DNA of 33,214 nucleotides, taken from NCBI GenBank assembly GCA_964544635.1, contig CAZJCK010000040.1, positions 1-33,214 of the forward strand. Direction: 5' to 3'. The notes under the pieces were generated by a model. The model saw nothing but the letters and a program-made list of their open reading frames with translations. It was not told the origin of the DNA and did not search any database. Within the stretch, counting starts at the first letter, position 1. Each line of letters begins with the position of its first letter. This DNA comes from CAZJCK01 sp964544635. GTDB lineage: Bacteria > Zixibacteria > MSB-5A5 > GN15 > FEB-12. This document shows positions 7,088-16,848 of this stretch, piece after piece. The position numbers and the translations under genes are program-made.

Positions 7088-8380
7088 ATGAACATAAACA
7101 AACAGGTCAGCCTTAACTTGAATGTGCGTGGCCTCGGGCAGTCGGCCACCATTGCGATCAACGACCGCTCTAAAAAGCTGCAGCAGACCGGACGTACGAT
7201 CTATCGCATGGGCCTCGGCCAGTCACCGTTCCCAGTGCCGACACCGGTGGTCGAATCGCTCAAGCTGCACGCCCGTGAGAAAGACTACCTGCCGTCCAAG
7301 GGGCACCCCGAACTGTGCCGGGCGGTGGCGGAGTACCATCGCATTCACGACGGTTTCGACGCTCACGGCGACCGGGTGATGATCGGCCCCGGCTCGAAGG
7401 AATTGATGTTTCTGTTACAGCTGACCTATTACGGCGAACTGATCGTGCCGACACCCTGCTGGGTATCGTACACGCCGCAGGCTAAGATTTTGGGACGGAC
7501 GATTCGCCTGTACCCGACGCTGTATGAAGACAAGTGGCGCTTCAAAGCCGAGCAGCTTGAAGAAGTGTGCAAGAGCGAACATGACGACTACCGCCCGCGC
7601 GTTCTCATTCTCAACTATCCCGGTAACCCGGAGGGCTGCACCTATAACTCGACCGAACTGAAAGACATCGCGGCGGTGGCGCGCAAATACCAGGTTATTT
7701 TGTTGTCCGACGAGATTTACGGTCCGCTGCACCACGAGGGCGCGCATATCTCCGTGTCGCGCTATTATCCGGAGGGCACGATTGTCAGTTCCGGCCTGTC
7801 GAAATGGTGCGGCGCCGGAGGCTGGCGACTGGGGACGTTTGCGTTTCCCGAAGAGTTGTCCTGGCTGTGCGAGAGCATGGCGTCGGTGGCGTCGGAGACG
7901 TTCACCTCGGTCTGTACCCCCGTACAGTGCGCGGCGATCACGGCCTTTCAGGGTGGCAGCAAGATCGAGCGCTATTTGTGGCGGGCGCGACGAATACTGA
8001 AAGTGCTGGGCAACGATGTTGCGGACAAACTGAATGCCGCCGGGGTGCGCGCGCACCAGCCGGAGGGTGGCTTTTACCTGTTTTTGGATTTCTCGCAGCA
8101 TCGTGAACGGCTTGCCGAGCGGGGGATACGCACTAGCGCCCAACTGACGGAGGCGCTCTTGAACGAAACGGGGGTGGCAATCCTCCCCGGATCGTCGTTC
8201 GAACGTCCCGACAACGAGCTGAACGCCCGCATGGCGTATGTCGATTTTGACGGTGCCAAGGCGCTGGCCGCCACCGAGACGATGCCGCTGGACGAGCCTT
8301 TGCCGGACAATTTCACGAACGTCTGGTGTCACAACGTCGTGAAGGCGACGGATCTGATGTGCGAGTGGATAGGGACGTAA
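7088..8380 (+). CDS. PLP-dependent aminotransferase, class I/II (fold type I)
   Basis: About 430 residues of an aspartate-aminotransferase-fold enzyme. Visible family features are LNYPGNPEG (the NPxG segment), LLSDEIYGPL (the PLP-binding Asp and Tyr), SSGLSKWCGAGGWRLG with the Schiff-base lysine K239, and the carboxylate-binding arginine likely in the C-terminal NARMAYVDFD. It transfers an amino group between an amino acid and a keto acid; the substrate cannot be read from the sequence. ATG 7088 has GGGAG about ten bases upstream. The frame is open back to 7028, but the extra 20 residues (MLTAMLPIAMYAPERW) look non-family. It is a single gene, divergent from the isochorismatase gene and followed by a repeat-rich spacer, so I see no operon clue to its pathway. 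Confidence 0.85.
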   Translation: MNINKQVSLNLNVRGLGQSATIAINDRSKKLQQTGRTIYRMGLGQSPFPVPTPVVESLKLHAREKDYLPSKGHPELCRAVAEYHRIHDGFDAHGDRVMIGPGSKELMFLLQLTYYGELIVPTPCWVSYTPQAKILGRTIRLYPTLYEDKWRFKAEQLEEVCKSEHDDYRPRVLILNYPGNPEGCTYNSTELKDIAAVARKYQVILLSDEIYGPLHHEGAHISVSRYYPEGTIVSSGLSKWCGAGGWRLGTFAFPEELSWLCESMASVASETFTSVCTPVQCAAITAFQGGSKIERYLWRARRILKVLGNDVADKLNAAGVRAHQPEGGFYLFLDFSQHRERLAERGIRTSAQLTEALLNETGVAILPGSSFERPDNELNARMAYVDFDGAKALAATETMPLDEPLPDNFTNVWCHNVVKATDLMCEWIGT

Positions 8381-8447
8381 TGTTCTTGTCTTCGTAGGGC
8401 AACCTCCACGCTGGGGGAGCTGCCGAACCGATCGCCATGACAGTTTC

Positions 8448-8474
8448 GTAGGTCAGGTTCCTTGTGAACCTGAC
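8448..8474. repeat. 27-bp palindromic repeat, copy 1
   Basis: GTAGGTCAGGTT, loop around CCTTGTG, then AACCTGAC. Related copies lie at 8900-8926 and 8950-8976, and a shorter one at 6925-6945. It is followed by a second GTCAGG at 8498-8503, immediately before the run of N. Confidence 0.75.
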
Positions 8475-8503
8475 GCTTTGACATTGCCCGAATGTTTGTC
8501 AGG

Positions 8504-8603
8504 NNNNNNNNNNNNNNNNNNNNNNNNNNNNNNNNNNNNNNNNNNNNNNNNNNNNNNNNNNNNNNNNNNNNNNNNNNNNNNNNNNNNNNNNNNNNNNNNN
8601 NNN
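8504..8603. other. assembly gap, 100 N
   Basis: Exactly 100 N, the usual placeholder for a scaffold join of unknown length. The left edge ends in GTCAGG, part of the palindromic repeat family, so a repeat probably broke the assembly. Anything between the aminotransferase and the tRNA could be missing here. Confidence 0.97.
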
Positions 8604-8609
8604 AAAAAA

Positions 8610-8681
8610 TACCCCCGTCAGGAATCGAACCTGAATTTACAGCTCCGGAGGCTGTCGTGTTATCCGTTACACCACGGGGGC
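8610..8681 (-). tRNA. tRNA-Arg (anticodon CCG)
   Basis: The minus-strand sequence folds as a 72-nt tRNA. The acceptor stem is GCCCCCG with CGGGGGT (closing G-U at the end), the D stem GTGT/ACAC, the anticodon stem ACAGC/GCTGT with loop CTCCGGA, and the T arm TCAGG-TTCGAAT-CCTGA. The anticodon CCG reads CGG (Arg). CCA is not encoded; the discriminator A is followed by six T, which may help end the transcript, and then by the N gap. The upstream side (8682-9007) holds only repeats. Confidence 0.94.
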
Positions 8682-8899
8682 ATCAAGAATTCCCGCCACA
8701 CTCCGGATATCTGCGGCGGGGTCCGTAAATTGATACAATCGCGACGCATATGCAACCGGAAAAGTAAGCGACGCGAAATCGGGCGGTGCCAAGTCCATTT
8801 TATCGTTGCATAAGTTCGGATTTGGGCTGTTCTTATCGCTTTGCAATAGGATCGTGAGGGGCAGATCATGAGGACTGCTGCCTACGAGGCTTACGAACC

Positions 8900-8926
8900 G
8901 TAGGTCAGGACCCTTGTGGTCCTGAC
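8900..8926. repeat. 27-bp palindromic repeat, copy 2
   Basis: GTAGGTCAGGAC, CCTTGTG core, GTCCTGAC. It has the same layout as 8448-8474 with compensating changes in both arms (GTT/AAC to GAC/GTC), so the stem is preserved while the sequence varies. That pattern points to a structured element. Confidence 0.75.
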
Positions 8927-8949
8927 AGATACGCCGCCAATTGCCAGGC

Positions 8950-8976
8950 GTCAGGTTGACAAGCAACCTGACCTAC
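8950..8976. repeat. 27-bp palindromic repeat, copy 3 (inverted)
   Basis: GTCAGGTT-GACAAG-CAACCTGAC-CTAC: the reverse complement of the family, 24 bases after copy 2 and facing it. It lies just upstream of proS; the ribosome-binding sequence GAAGGA follows at 8994-8999. Otherwise bases 8682-9007 contain nothing I can call. Confidence 0.75.
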
Positions 8977-9007
8977 AGAGACAGGACATACACGAAGGAT
9001 CGCGTCT

Positions 9008-10726
9008 ATGCGCTGGAGTAAGACATATATCCCGACTTTGCGGGAAAAACAGACCGAGGCTGAACTGATCTCCCACCAGTTGCTCTTGCGCGGCGGCTAT
9101 ATCCGCAAGCTGGCGGCCGGGGTCTACCTGTACCTGCCGCTGATGCAGCGGGTCATCGAGAAATTCGCCAATATCGTCCGCGAAGAAATGAACCGGGCCG
9201 GCGCCTTGGAGATCACCATGTCGGTCCTCTGTCCGGCCGAAGTGTGGCAGGAATCGGGACGGTACGAAACCGCCGGCAAAGAGCAGATGCGCCTGAAGGA
9301 CCGTCACCAGCACGAAATGGTCTTGTGCGGAACACATGAAGAGACAGTTACTTACCTTATCCGAGGTGAAGTAAAATCTTACCGTCAGCTGCCGTTAAAC
9401 CTCTACCAGATCCAGGTGAAGTTCCGTGACGAGATCCGTCCTCGCTTCGGCCTCATGCGCGGCCGTGAGTTTATCATGAAGGATGCCTATTCGTTCGACG
9501 CCACCGAGGAGTCGTTCGAGAAGTCGTACCAGGCGATGGTCGATGCCTATTTCCGTATTTTCAAGCGGGCCGGGCTCGATGTCGTCAAGGTCGAATCCGA
9601 TACCGGCGCCATGGGCGGCAAGGCGGCGCATGAATTCATGCTTTTAGTCGACACAACCGCCGGCGAGGAGACGATCCTTTTCGAGGACGGCGGCGACTAT
9701 GTCGCCAACGTCGAGAAGGCGGAGTTCGTCGATCCGGTCAAACCGGAGCAGGACAGCGACTTAAAAGAGATGGAAAGGGTTGACACACCGGGCGCCGCGA
9801 CGATCGAAGAAGTGACGGCGTTCCTCAAGGTACCGGCGCACAGGCTGGTCAAGACGCTCTTGTACATGGCCGACGACAAGCCGGTGGCGGTGCTGATCCG
9901 CGGTGACCGCGATGTGAACGAGATCAAGCTGAAGAATGCGACCGGCGCCGTTGAACTGGAGATGGCCGGCGACGAGCAGGTACAGAAGTACACCGGTGCG
10001 CCGGTGGGGTTTGCCGGACCGGTCGGGCTGAAGAATGTCGAAATCTATGTCGATCCGCTCGTGACCCAGCTCAAGAACTTCATTGTCGGCGCCAATGCCG
10101 AAGAAAAGCACATTCTGAATGTGAATCTCGACCGTGACTTCAAAGCGACCAGGGTGGTCGATATGACAGCCGCGCGGGAGGGAGACATCAGCCCGAGCGG
10201 GTGTGGTAAGTTGATTGCCAGGAAGGGGATAGAGGTCGGCAACACGTTCATGCTGGGGACCAAGTACTCCGAATCGCTGGGGGCGTATTTTCTCGACGCT
10301 GAAGGTAATCAGCAGCCGATTATCATGGGCTCGTACGGTATCGGGGTGACTCGCACGCCGCAGGCGGCGCTGGAGAAGTATTACGACGATAACGGCATTA
10401 TCTGGCCGAAGGCGATCGCGCCGTACACGGTCCACATGGTGCCGGTCAAGCTGGACGACCCGGAGCACGAAAAGGTGGCCGAGCAGATCTACGACGATTT
10501 GTGGGCGTCCGGAATCGATACCATTTTTGATGATCGGGATGAGCGGGCAGGTGTAAAATTCAATGATGCCGACCTGGTCGGCATGCCGATCCGGATTACC
10601 ATTGGAGCGCGGTCGCTGGCTGAAGGGCTGGTAGAGCTGAAGGCACGCTCGGAGGCGGAAGTGCACAAGGTGCCGGTTTCCGAGGTCGTGGCCGCCGTCA
10701 AAAAGATGTTGGAGCGGCTGAATTAG
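9008..10726 (+). CDS. proS: prolyl-tRNA synthetase (bacterial type with editing insertion)
   Basis: A 572-residue class II synthetase that charges tRNA-Pro; the length equals the usual long bacterial form. The N-terminal catalytic part has the TLREKQTEAEL start, GTHEETVT and the motif-2 block FRDEIRPRFGLMRGREF at about 140-156. A YbaK-like editing insertion, which hydrolyses Ala-tRNA-Pro, covers roughly 225-400 (AFLKVPAHRLVKTLLY…, VLIRGDRDVNEIKL). Motif 3 is GSYGIGVTR at 441-449, and a C-terminal anticodon-binding domain follows (about 470-572). ATG 9008 is preceded by GAAGGA. It stands alone between the tRNA/repeat region and the promoter of the rimP operon. No T-box-like leader is visible. 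Confidence 0.98.
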   Translation: MRWSKTYIPTLREKQTEAELISHQLLLRGGYIRKLAAGVYLYLPLMQRVIEKFANIVREEMNRAGALEITMSVLCPAEVWQESGRYETAGKEQMRLKDRHQHEMVLCGTHEETVTYLIRGEVKSYRQLPLNLYQIQVKFRDEIRPRFGLMRGREFIMKDAYSFDATEESFEKSYQAMVDAYFRIFKRAGLDVVKVESDTGAMGGKAAHEFMLLVDTTAGEETILFEDGGDYVANVEKAEFVDPVKPEQDSDLKEMERVDTPGAATIEEVTAFLKVPAHRLVKTLLYMADDKPVAVLIRGDRDVNEIKLKNATGAVELEMAGDEQVQKYTGAPVGFAGPVGLKNVEIYVDPLVTQLKNFIVGANAEEKHILNVNLDRDFKATRVVDMTAAREGDISPSGCGKLIARKGIEVGNTFMLGTKYSESLGAYFLDAEGNQQPIIMGSYGIGVTRTPQAALEKYYDDNGIIWPKAIAPYTVHMVPVKLDDPEHEKVAEQIYDDLWASGIDTIFDDRDERAGVKFNDADLVGMPIRITIGARSLAEGLVELKARSEAEVHKVPVSEVVAAVKKMLERLN

Positions 10727-10737
10727 CGACAAATCGT

Positions 10738-10766
10738 TTGCCTGTTAAGCGGTTGTCCTATATATT
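10738..10766 (+). promoter_or_regulatory. sigma70-type promoter of the rimP-nusA operon
   Basis: TTGCCT at 10738-10743, a spacer of exactly 17 bases and TATATT at 10761-10766. Transcription would begin around 10773, so the RNA would start almost directly with the hairpin at 10776-10794. The match is good (four and five of six consensus bases), but the promoter consensus of this organism is unknown. Confidence 0.5.
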
Positions 10767-10775
10767 GATAGATTC

Positions 10776-10799
10776 GAGTGGGCAGTGCCCACTCTTTTT
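10776..10799 (+). terminator. leader hairpin with U tract ahead of rimP (attenuator candidate)
   Basis: Perfect 8-bp stem GAGTGGGC / GCCCACTC with the 3-base loop AGT (10784-10786), followed by five T (10795-10799). This is an intrinsic-terminator shape at the very start of the rimP-nusA transcript, 43 bases before the rimP ATG. A similar GTGGGC/GCCCAC hairpin before rimP occurs in many bacteria, and NusA binds hairpins of paused polymerase, so feedback attenuation by NusA is a reasonable inference. It could also end a small upstream transcript from proS. Confidence 0.6.
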
Positions 10800-10841
10800 G
10801 TAGATAAACGGTCGGCTGAAGCCGTCCGCGATACAGCAAAT

Positions 10842-11294
10842 ATGAGTACGGTTGAACGGGAAAAAGAGCAGGTCGTAGGCCTTATTGAAGCGCCGCTTCG
10901 CACCGAAGGGTACGAGTTGGCCGACGTAGTGTTGTCGAAGTACAAGAACAAGTCGACACTGCGCCTTTTCGTGTACGGCAAGAACGGAACGTCCATCGAT
11001 GAATGCGCCCGTCTGTCGCGCATGGTTGGCGAGATCATCGACGGAACCGATCTGTTCGCATCCGGTTATACTTTGGAAGTATCCTCGCCGGGGCTCGACC
11101 GTCCGCTGACAACCGAACAAGACTTCAGGTATCGCGTCGGCGAGACCGTGAGGATTGAGTTTGCCGACGGCAAACGAAAGAAGATAGAGGCCAAGATTGT
11201 GGCTGCCACAGCGGATGTGGTCACATTTGAGGTCGACGGCGAGCCGGTTGACGTGCCGCTGGAGGAAATTAAGAGTGCGAAAATCATTTTCTGA
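10842..11294 (+). CDS. rimP: ribosome maturation factor RimP
   Basis: A 150-residue RimP/YlxS protein that helps assemble the 30S subunit. The N-terminal alpha-beta domain contains VVLSKYKNKSTLRLFVYGKNGTSIDECARLSR (about 30-60), and the conserved VSSPGLDRPL lies near 85-94. The C-terminal SH3-like barrel is rich in beta strands (RIEFADGKRKKIEAKIV…VTFEVDGE). ATG 10842 starts the family-typical MSTVEREKEQV; an upstream in-frame ATG at 10785 falls inside the hairpin and is rejected. It is the first gene of the operon, 13 bases before nusA. Confidence 0.96.
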   Translation: MSTVEREKEQVVGLIEAPLRTEGYELADVVLSKYKNKSTLRLFVYGKNGTSIDECARLSRMVGEIIDGTDLFASGYTLEVSSPGLDRPLTTEQDFRYRVGETVRIEFADGKRKKIEAKIVAATADVVTFEVDGEPVDVPLEEIKSAKIIF

Positions 11295-11307
11295 TGGAGA
11301 GTGTTAG

Positions 11308-12870
11308 ATGCCGTTCGATATGATCGAAGCGATGACCATGATCGCACGAGAGAAGAATATCGAGTTCGATTCGGTCCTCGAGACGCTTCAGGCGGCACTC
11401 CTTGCTGCGGCCAAGAAGAAATACGACTATACCGACAATATCACCTTTCGGTTTGACCGCAAGAACAACGACCTGATCATGATGGCGACCAAGAAGGTTG
11501 TCGAGGAGGTCGAGGATCCGTTGACAGAGATGTCGTTGAAGGAGGCCAAGGAGATTGATAACGAGGCCCAGCTTGGTGACGAGATCGATATTTACATCGA
11601 TTACGAGTTTGAGTTCGGTCGCAATGCGATAGCCTCGGCCAAGCAGATGCTGATCCAGAAAGTTCGCGAGGCCGAACGCGATCGCATCTACGAGGAATAC
11701 ATCGACAAGGTCGGTACGCTGGTATCCGGCGTGGTCCAGCAAATCGACAAGGGCAGTGTGATTGTCAACCTCGGTCGCGGTGAGGCGGTGATGCCGCCGA
11801 AGGAGCAGATTCCCCGGGAGAAATTCCGCCAGGGTGACCGTGTCCGGGCGCTGATTATCGATGTCCAGAAAAACACCCGCGGGCCCCAGGTCATCCTGTC
11901 GCGGACATCGCCGGACTTTGTCCACGCCCTGTTTGCGCTCGAGGTACCGGAAATTTACGAGCGGGTGATCGAATTGAAGGCGATTGCCCGGGAAGCGGGT
12001 GAGCGCACCAAGATCGCGGTGTTTTCCTCGGATGACCGGATCGACCCGGTCGGCGCCTGTGTCGGTATCAAGGGGGTTCGGGTGCAGTCGATCGTACGCG
12101 AGTTGAACAACGAGCGGATCGACATCGTACCGTACACCGGCAACCCCGAAGTGTTCGTCACCCGCGCCCTGGCGCCGGCGCGGGTAGTACAGGTTGACGT
12201 CGATTATGACGAGGCCAAGATGACGGTGGCGGTCGAGGACGACAAGCTTTCGCTGGCGATTGGTCGCAACGGCCAGAATGCGCGCCTGGCCTCGAAGCTG
12301 ACCGGTTGGAAGGTCAACATCCTGTCGGAAACGCAGTACAACGAGAACCGCAAGCGCGAGGCCGAATTGCTCACGCCGGTAAGTGAACTGGAGGGTGTCG
12401 GGCCGAAGTTGCAGGAGCGCCTCCTGGATGCCGACATCAGCTCGGTGCAGCGCCTCGCCAACAGTTCGCTGGCGAGTCTGATGAAGATAGAAGGCATGGG
12501 CGAAAAGACAGCCGAAGCGCTGCTGGAACGTGCCCAGACCATGCAGACCAGGCTCGAAGAGGAGTATGAGCGCAAGCTCGAGCAGCTCCGCGAGGAAGCG
12601 GAGGCCGAGGAAGCAGCCGCGGCCGGCGCCGACGAAGCGGATGACGAAGACATCGCGGAAGCCACGGGTGAGGCCGGCGAGTCCGACGCGGAAAGTGACG
12701 AAGAAGAACAAGAGGAAGATACGGAGAAAGAGGAAGCGGAGGAGAAGAAGCTCTCTGCCGAAGACGTTTTCGTTGATGACAAGGATTATGTCACGGAGGC
12801 CGATGACCAGCCGCAGGCTGAAGCGCCGGATCTTGGTGATGGGGAAGATGTCGAGGACGAACGGGTCTGA
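11308..12870 (+). CDS. nusA: transcription elongation/termination factor NusA
   Basis: A 520-residue NusA that binds RNA polymerase and nascent RNA. Order: N-terminal polymerase-binding domain (1-130), S1 domain from about 136 (GTLVSGVVQQIDKGSVIVNLG), two KH domains (about 205-345, the second with AIGRNGQNARLAS at 317-329), a single helix-hairpin-helix repeat (about 358-412, ELEGVGPKLQERL and IEGMGEKTAEALL) and a very acidic low-complexity tail (about 420-520) rich in Glu and Asp. E. coli NusA has two acidic-repeat domains at this end; here there is one HhH plus a disordered acidic tail. GGAGAG precedes ATG 11308. ylxR and the L7Ae-like ylxQ, often found next, are missing. Confidence 0.98.
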   Translation: MPFDMIEAMTMIAREKNIEFDSVLETLQAALLAAAKKKYDYTDNITFRFDRKNNDLIMMATKKVVEEVEDPLTEMSLKEAKEIDNEAQLGDEIDIYIDYEFEFGRNAIASAKQMLIQKVREAERDRIYEEYIDKVGTLVSGVVQQIDKGSVIVNLGRGEAVMPPKEQIPREKFRQGDRVRALIIDVQKNTRGPQVILSRTSPDFVHALFALEVPEIYERVIELKAIAREAGERTKIAVFSSDDRIDPVGACVGIKGVRVQSIVRELNNERIDIVPYTGNPEVFVTRALAPARVVQVDVDYDEAKMTVAVEDDKLSLAIGRNGQNARLASKLTGWKVNILSETQYNENRKREAELLTPVSELEGVGPKLQERLLDADISSVQRLANSSLASLMKIEGMGEKTAEALLERAQTMQTRLEEEYERKLEQLREEAEAEEAAAAGADEADDEDIAEATGEAGESDAESDEEEQEEDTEKEEAEEKKLSAEDVFVDDKDYVTEADDQPQAEAPDLGDGEDVEDERV

Positions 12871-12936
12871 CGTGACAATCGATAGAATTGCTTTGGCCGT
12901 AAACCTCGATCCACAATACGGGAGGTGAGGCACGAA

Positions 12937-15207
<2,271 letters not shown>

Positions 15208-15213
15208 GCGAAG

Positions 15214-15495
15214 GTGGTCGTTGTTCTGGTCAGGGTGAGGCTGGATCTGCCGGGAGTCGATTCGCTGAAGGAAAAGCGCCGGCGCATCAAATCGCTGATC
15301 CAGCGGCTGCGTAACAAGTTCAATGTCTCGGTGGCCGAGGTCGAGCACAACGATACCCATCGCGTGGCGACCCTCGGCATTGTGCTGGTAACAAACGACA
15401 GCGCCTTTGGCCACCAGGTGATGTCGCAGATTGTACGAAAAATAGAGACCGAGCCGGAGATTATTCTGGCCGAGTACCATACGGAGACTTTGTAG
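15214..15495 (+). CDS. ylxP: YlxP/DUF503 family protein
   Basis: A 93-residue DUF503 protein: VVVLVRVRLDLPGVDSLKEKR, then RRIKSLIQRLRNKFNVSVAEVEHNDTH, then ETEPEIILAEY. The family is a small ferredoxin-like fold almost always found between infB and rbfA; its biochemical role is not established, and a ribosome-associated function is guessed from position. It starts at GTG 15214, only six bases after the infB stop. Its stop TAG shares one base with the rbfA GTG start. Confidence 0.93.
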   Translation: MVVVLVRVRLDLPGVDSLKEKRRRIKSLIQRLRNKFNVSVAEVEHNDTHRVATLGIVLVTNDSAFGHQVMSQIVRKIETEPEIILAEYHTETL

Positions 15496-15860
15496 TGCGT
15501 CAATTTAACCGGGCCGATCGTATCGGCCAGCAGCTTTTGCGGGAGGTATCGACCCTGGTATCCGAGGAGATGTCGGAGGGGTTGCCGGGGCTGCTGACGT
15601 TTACGCATGTCAAAGTCTCGAAAGACCTGATGTATGCGACGGTGTATTATTCGATCCTCGGGGACGAGGACAAGCGGAGCGCGGCGAAAGAGTGGCTGGA
15701 GCGAAATCACAAGCAGATTCGTTTCGAACTCGGGCGGCGCCTGCATGTCCGTCGCATGCCCGAACTGACCTTTAAGTTTGATCCCTCGATTGAAGAAGGG
15801 ATCCGAATTGAACAGTTGCTGAATGAAGTCAAAGACAAGTCCTCAGGCTCCAACGACTGA
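15495..15860 (+). CDS. rbfA: ribosome-binding factor A
   Basis: A 121-residue RbfA, the KH-fold protein that binds immature 30S subunits and assists 16S rRNA 5'-end processing. Family features are RADRIGQQLLREVSTLVSEE near the N-terminus, the VKVSKDLMYATVYYSILGD strand region, and RRLHVRRMPELTFKFDPSIEEGIRIEQLL near the C-terminus. It starts with GTG, overlapping the ylxP stop by one base. Its end overlaps the nrnA start by 38 bases. Confidence 0.95.
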   Translation: MRQFNRADRIGQQLLREVSTLVSEEMSEGLPGLLTFTHVKVSKDLMYATVYYSILGDEDKRSAAKEWLERNHKQIRFELGRRLHVRRMPELTFKFDPSIEEGIRIEQLLNEVKDKSSGSND

Positions 15861-16848
15861 GCAGTCGCTGGAGCAGCACATAGATGCCGTAGCGCGGCTT
15901 ATCGAGAAGGGACAGCGCATCCTGGTAGTGTCGCACGTCGATCCGGACGGCGATGCGCTGGGAACACAGCTGGCCTGGGCGCGCTACCTTGAGTCGCTCG
16001 GCAAGAAAGTATTCCTTGTCCGCGACGGCGGTATTCCGGAGAAGTATCGTTTCCTCGACGGTGTCAACGATATTCCGCACGTGTCGGAGTTGCCGGACGG
16101 TTTTGCGGTCGACACTCTGGTAACCCTGGAATGCCCGCGCCTGATCCGCATGGGTGCAGTGCTGAAGTATGTGTCGGATGAGGTGACAATCATCAATATC
16201 GATCACCACCGTGAGAACGACAGGTTCGGCCAGGTCAACTGGGTGGATATCGATGCCTCGTCGGTGGGGGAAATGTCATACGAGTACTTCTGCCGGGTCG
16301 GGTATGATGTACCGGCGGCGGTCGCCGAACAGCTTTACACCGCCATCCTGACTGACACCGGTCGTTTCCGATTCCACACCACGACGAAACGGACAATGCA
16401 GATCGCCGGCTGCCTGATCGAGGCGGGCGCCGACCCCAAGAAGATTGCCGACTGCACGTATTACGACCAGTCACCGTCGAGTATGAAACTGGTCGGCAAG
16501 GTACTCCACGAGATCGAGTTTCACCGTGACGGTCAGATTTGCGTGTTGACGTTGACGCGCGCCATGCTGGCTGAGTCCGGCGCCGACTTATCGGAATCGG
16601 AGGGGCTGATCGACTACACCATGTACACCAAGGGTGTACTGGTGGGTGCGTTCTTCAAGGAAGTGAGCGATCGAGAGACCCGCGTATCGCTGCGTTCGCG
16701 TGACGGCATCAATGTGTCGGAGATCGCGGCCATGCTGGGCGGCGGCGGCCACTTCAATGCGGCCGGCTGCACGGTAACGGGAAATGTCGAAGAAGCCCGA
16801 AAGAAGATCTGCAATTTGATCAGTGAGGTGCTCGATGCCCAGGCGTGA
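15823..16848 (+). CDS. nrnA: DHH/DHHA1 family oligoribonuclease/phosphatase (NrnA)
   Basis: A 341-residue DHH-DHHA1 protein that removes nucleotides from very short RNAs and dephosphorylates pAp in characterised relatives. Motif I is SHVDPDGDALG (H38, D40, D42), motif III IDHHREN (D126-H128) and motif IV LTDTGRF (D177); the DHHA1 glycine motif GGGGHFNAAG is near 311-320. Motif II normally supplies a metal-binding Asp; here the corresponding place reads LVTLECPRLIRMG, with Glu102. Glu may still bind manganese, but this is unusual. ATG 15823 lies inside the rbfA end and has no strong ribosome-binding sequence, so the first 20 residues are uncertain. It sits between rbfA and truB, the usual NrnA place. 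Confidence 0.92.
   Translation: MKSKTSPQAPTTEQSLEQHIDAVARLIEKGQRILVVSHVDPDGDALGTQLAWARYLESLGKKVFLVRDGGIPEKYRFLDGVNDIPHVSELPDGFAVDTLVTLECPRLIRMGAVLKYVSDEVTIINIDHHRENDRFGQVNWVDIDASSVGEMSYEYFCRVGYDVPAAVAEQLYTAILTDTGRFRFHTTTKRTMQIAGCLIEAGADPKKIADCTYYDQSPSSMKLVGKVLHEIEFHRDGQICVLTLTRAMLAESGADLSESEGLIDYTMYTKGVLVGAFFKEVSDRETRVSLRSRDGINVSEIAAMLGGGGHFNAAGCTVTGNVEEARKKICNLISEVLDAQA

Noticed and set aside
8478..8966. Frames crossing the N run or the tRNA gene
   Set aside because: They include unknown bases or translate the tRNA and the short palindromic repeats.
8977..9007. T-box or other riboswitch before proS
   Set aside because: The leader is only about 30 bases after the repeat and has no T-box sequence or specifier stem.
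11284..12933. 549-codon minus-strand frame opposite nusA
   Set aside because: A shadow of GC-rich codon bias. The plus strand encodes a full NusA with all domains.
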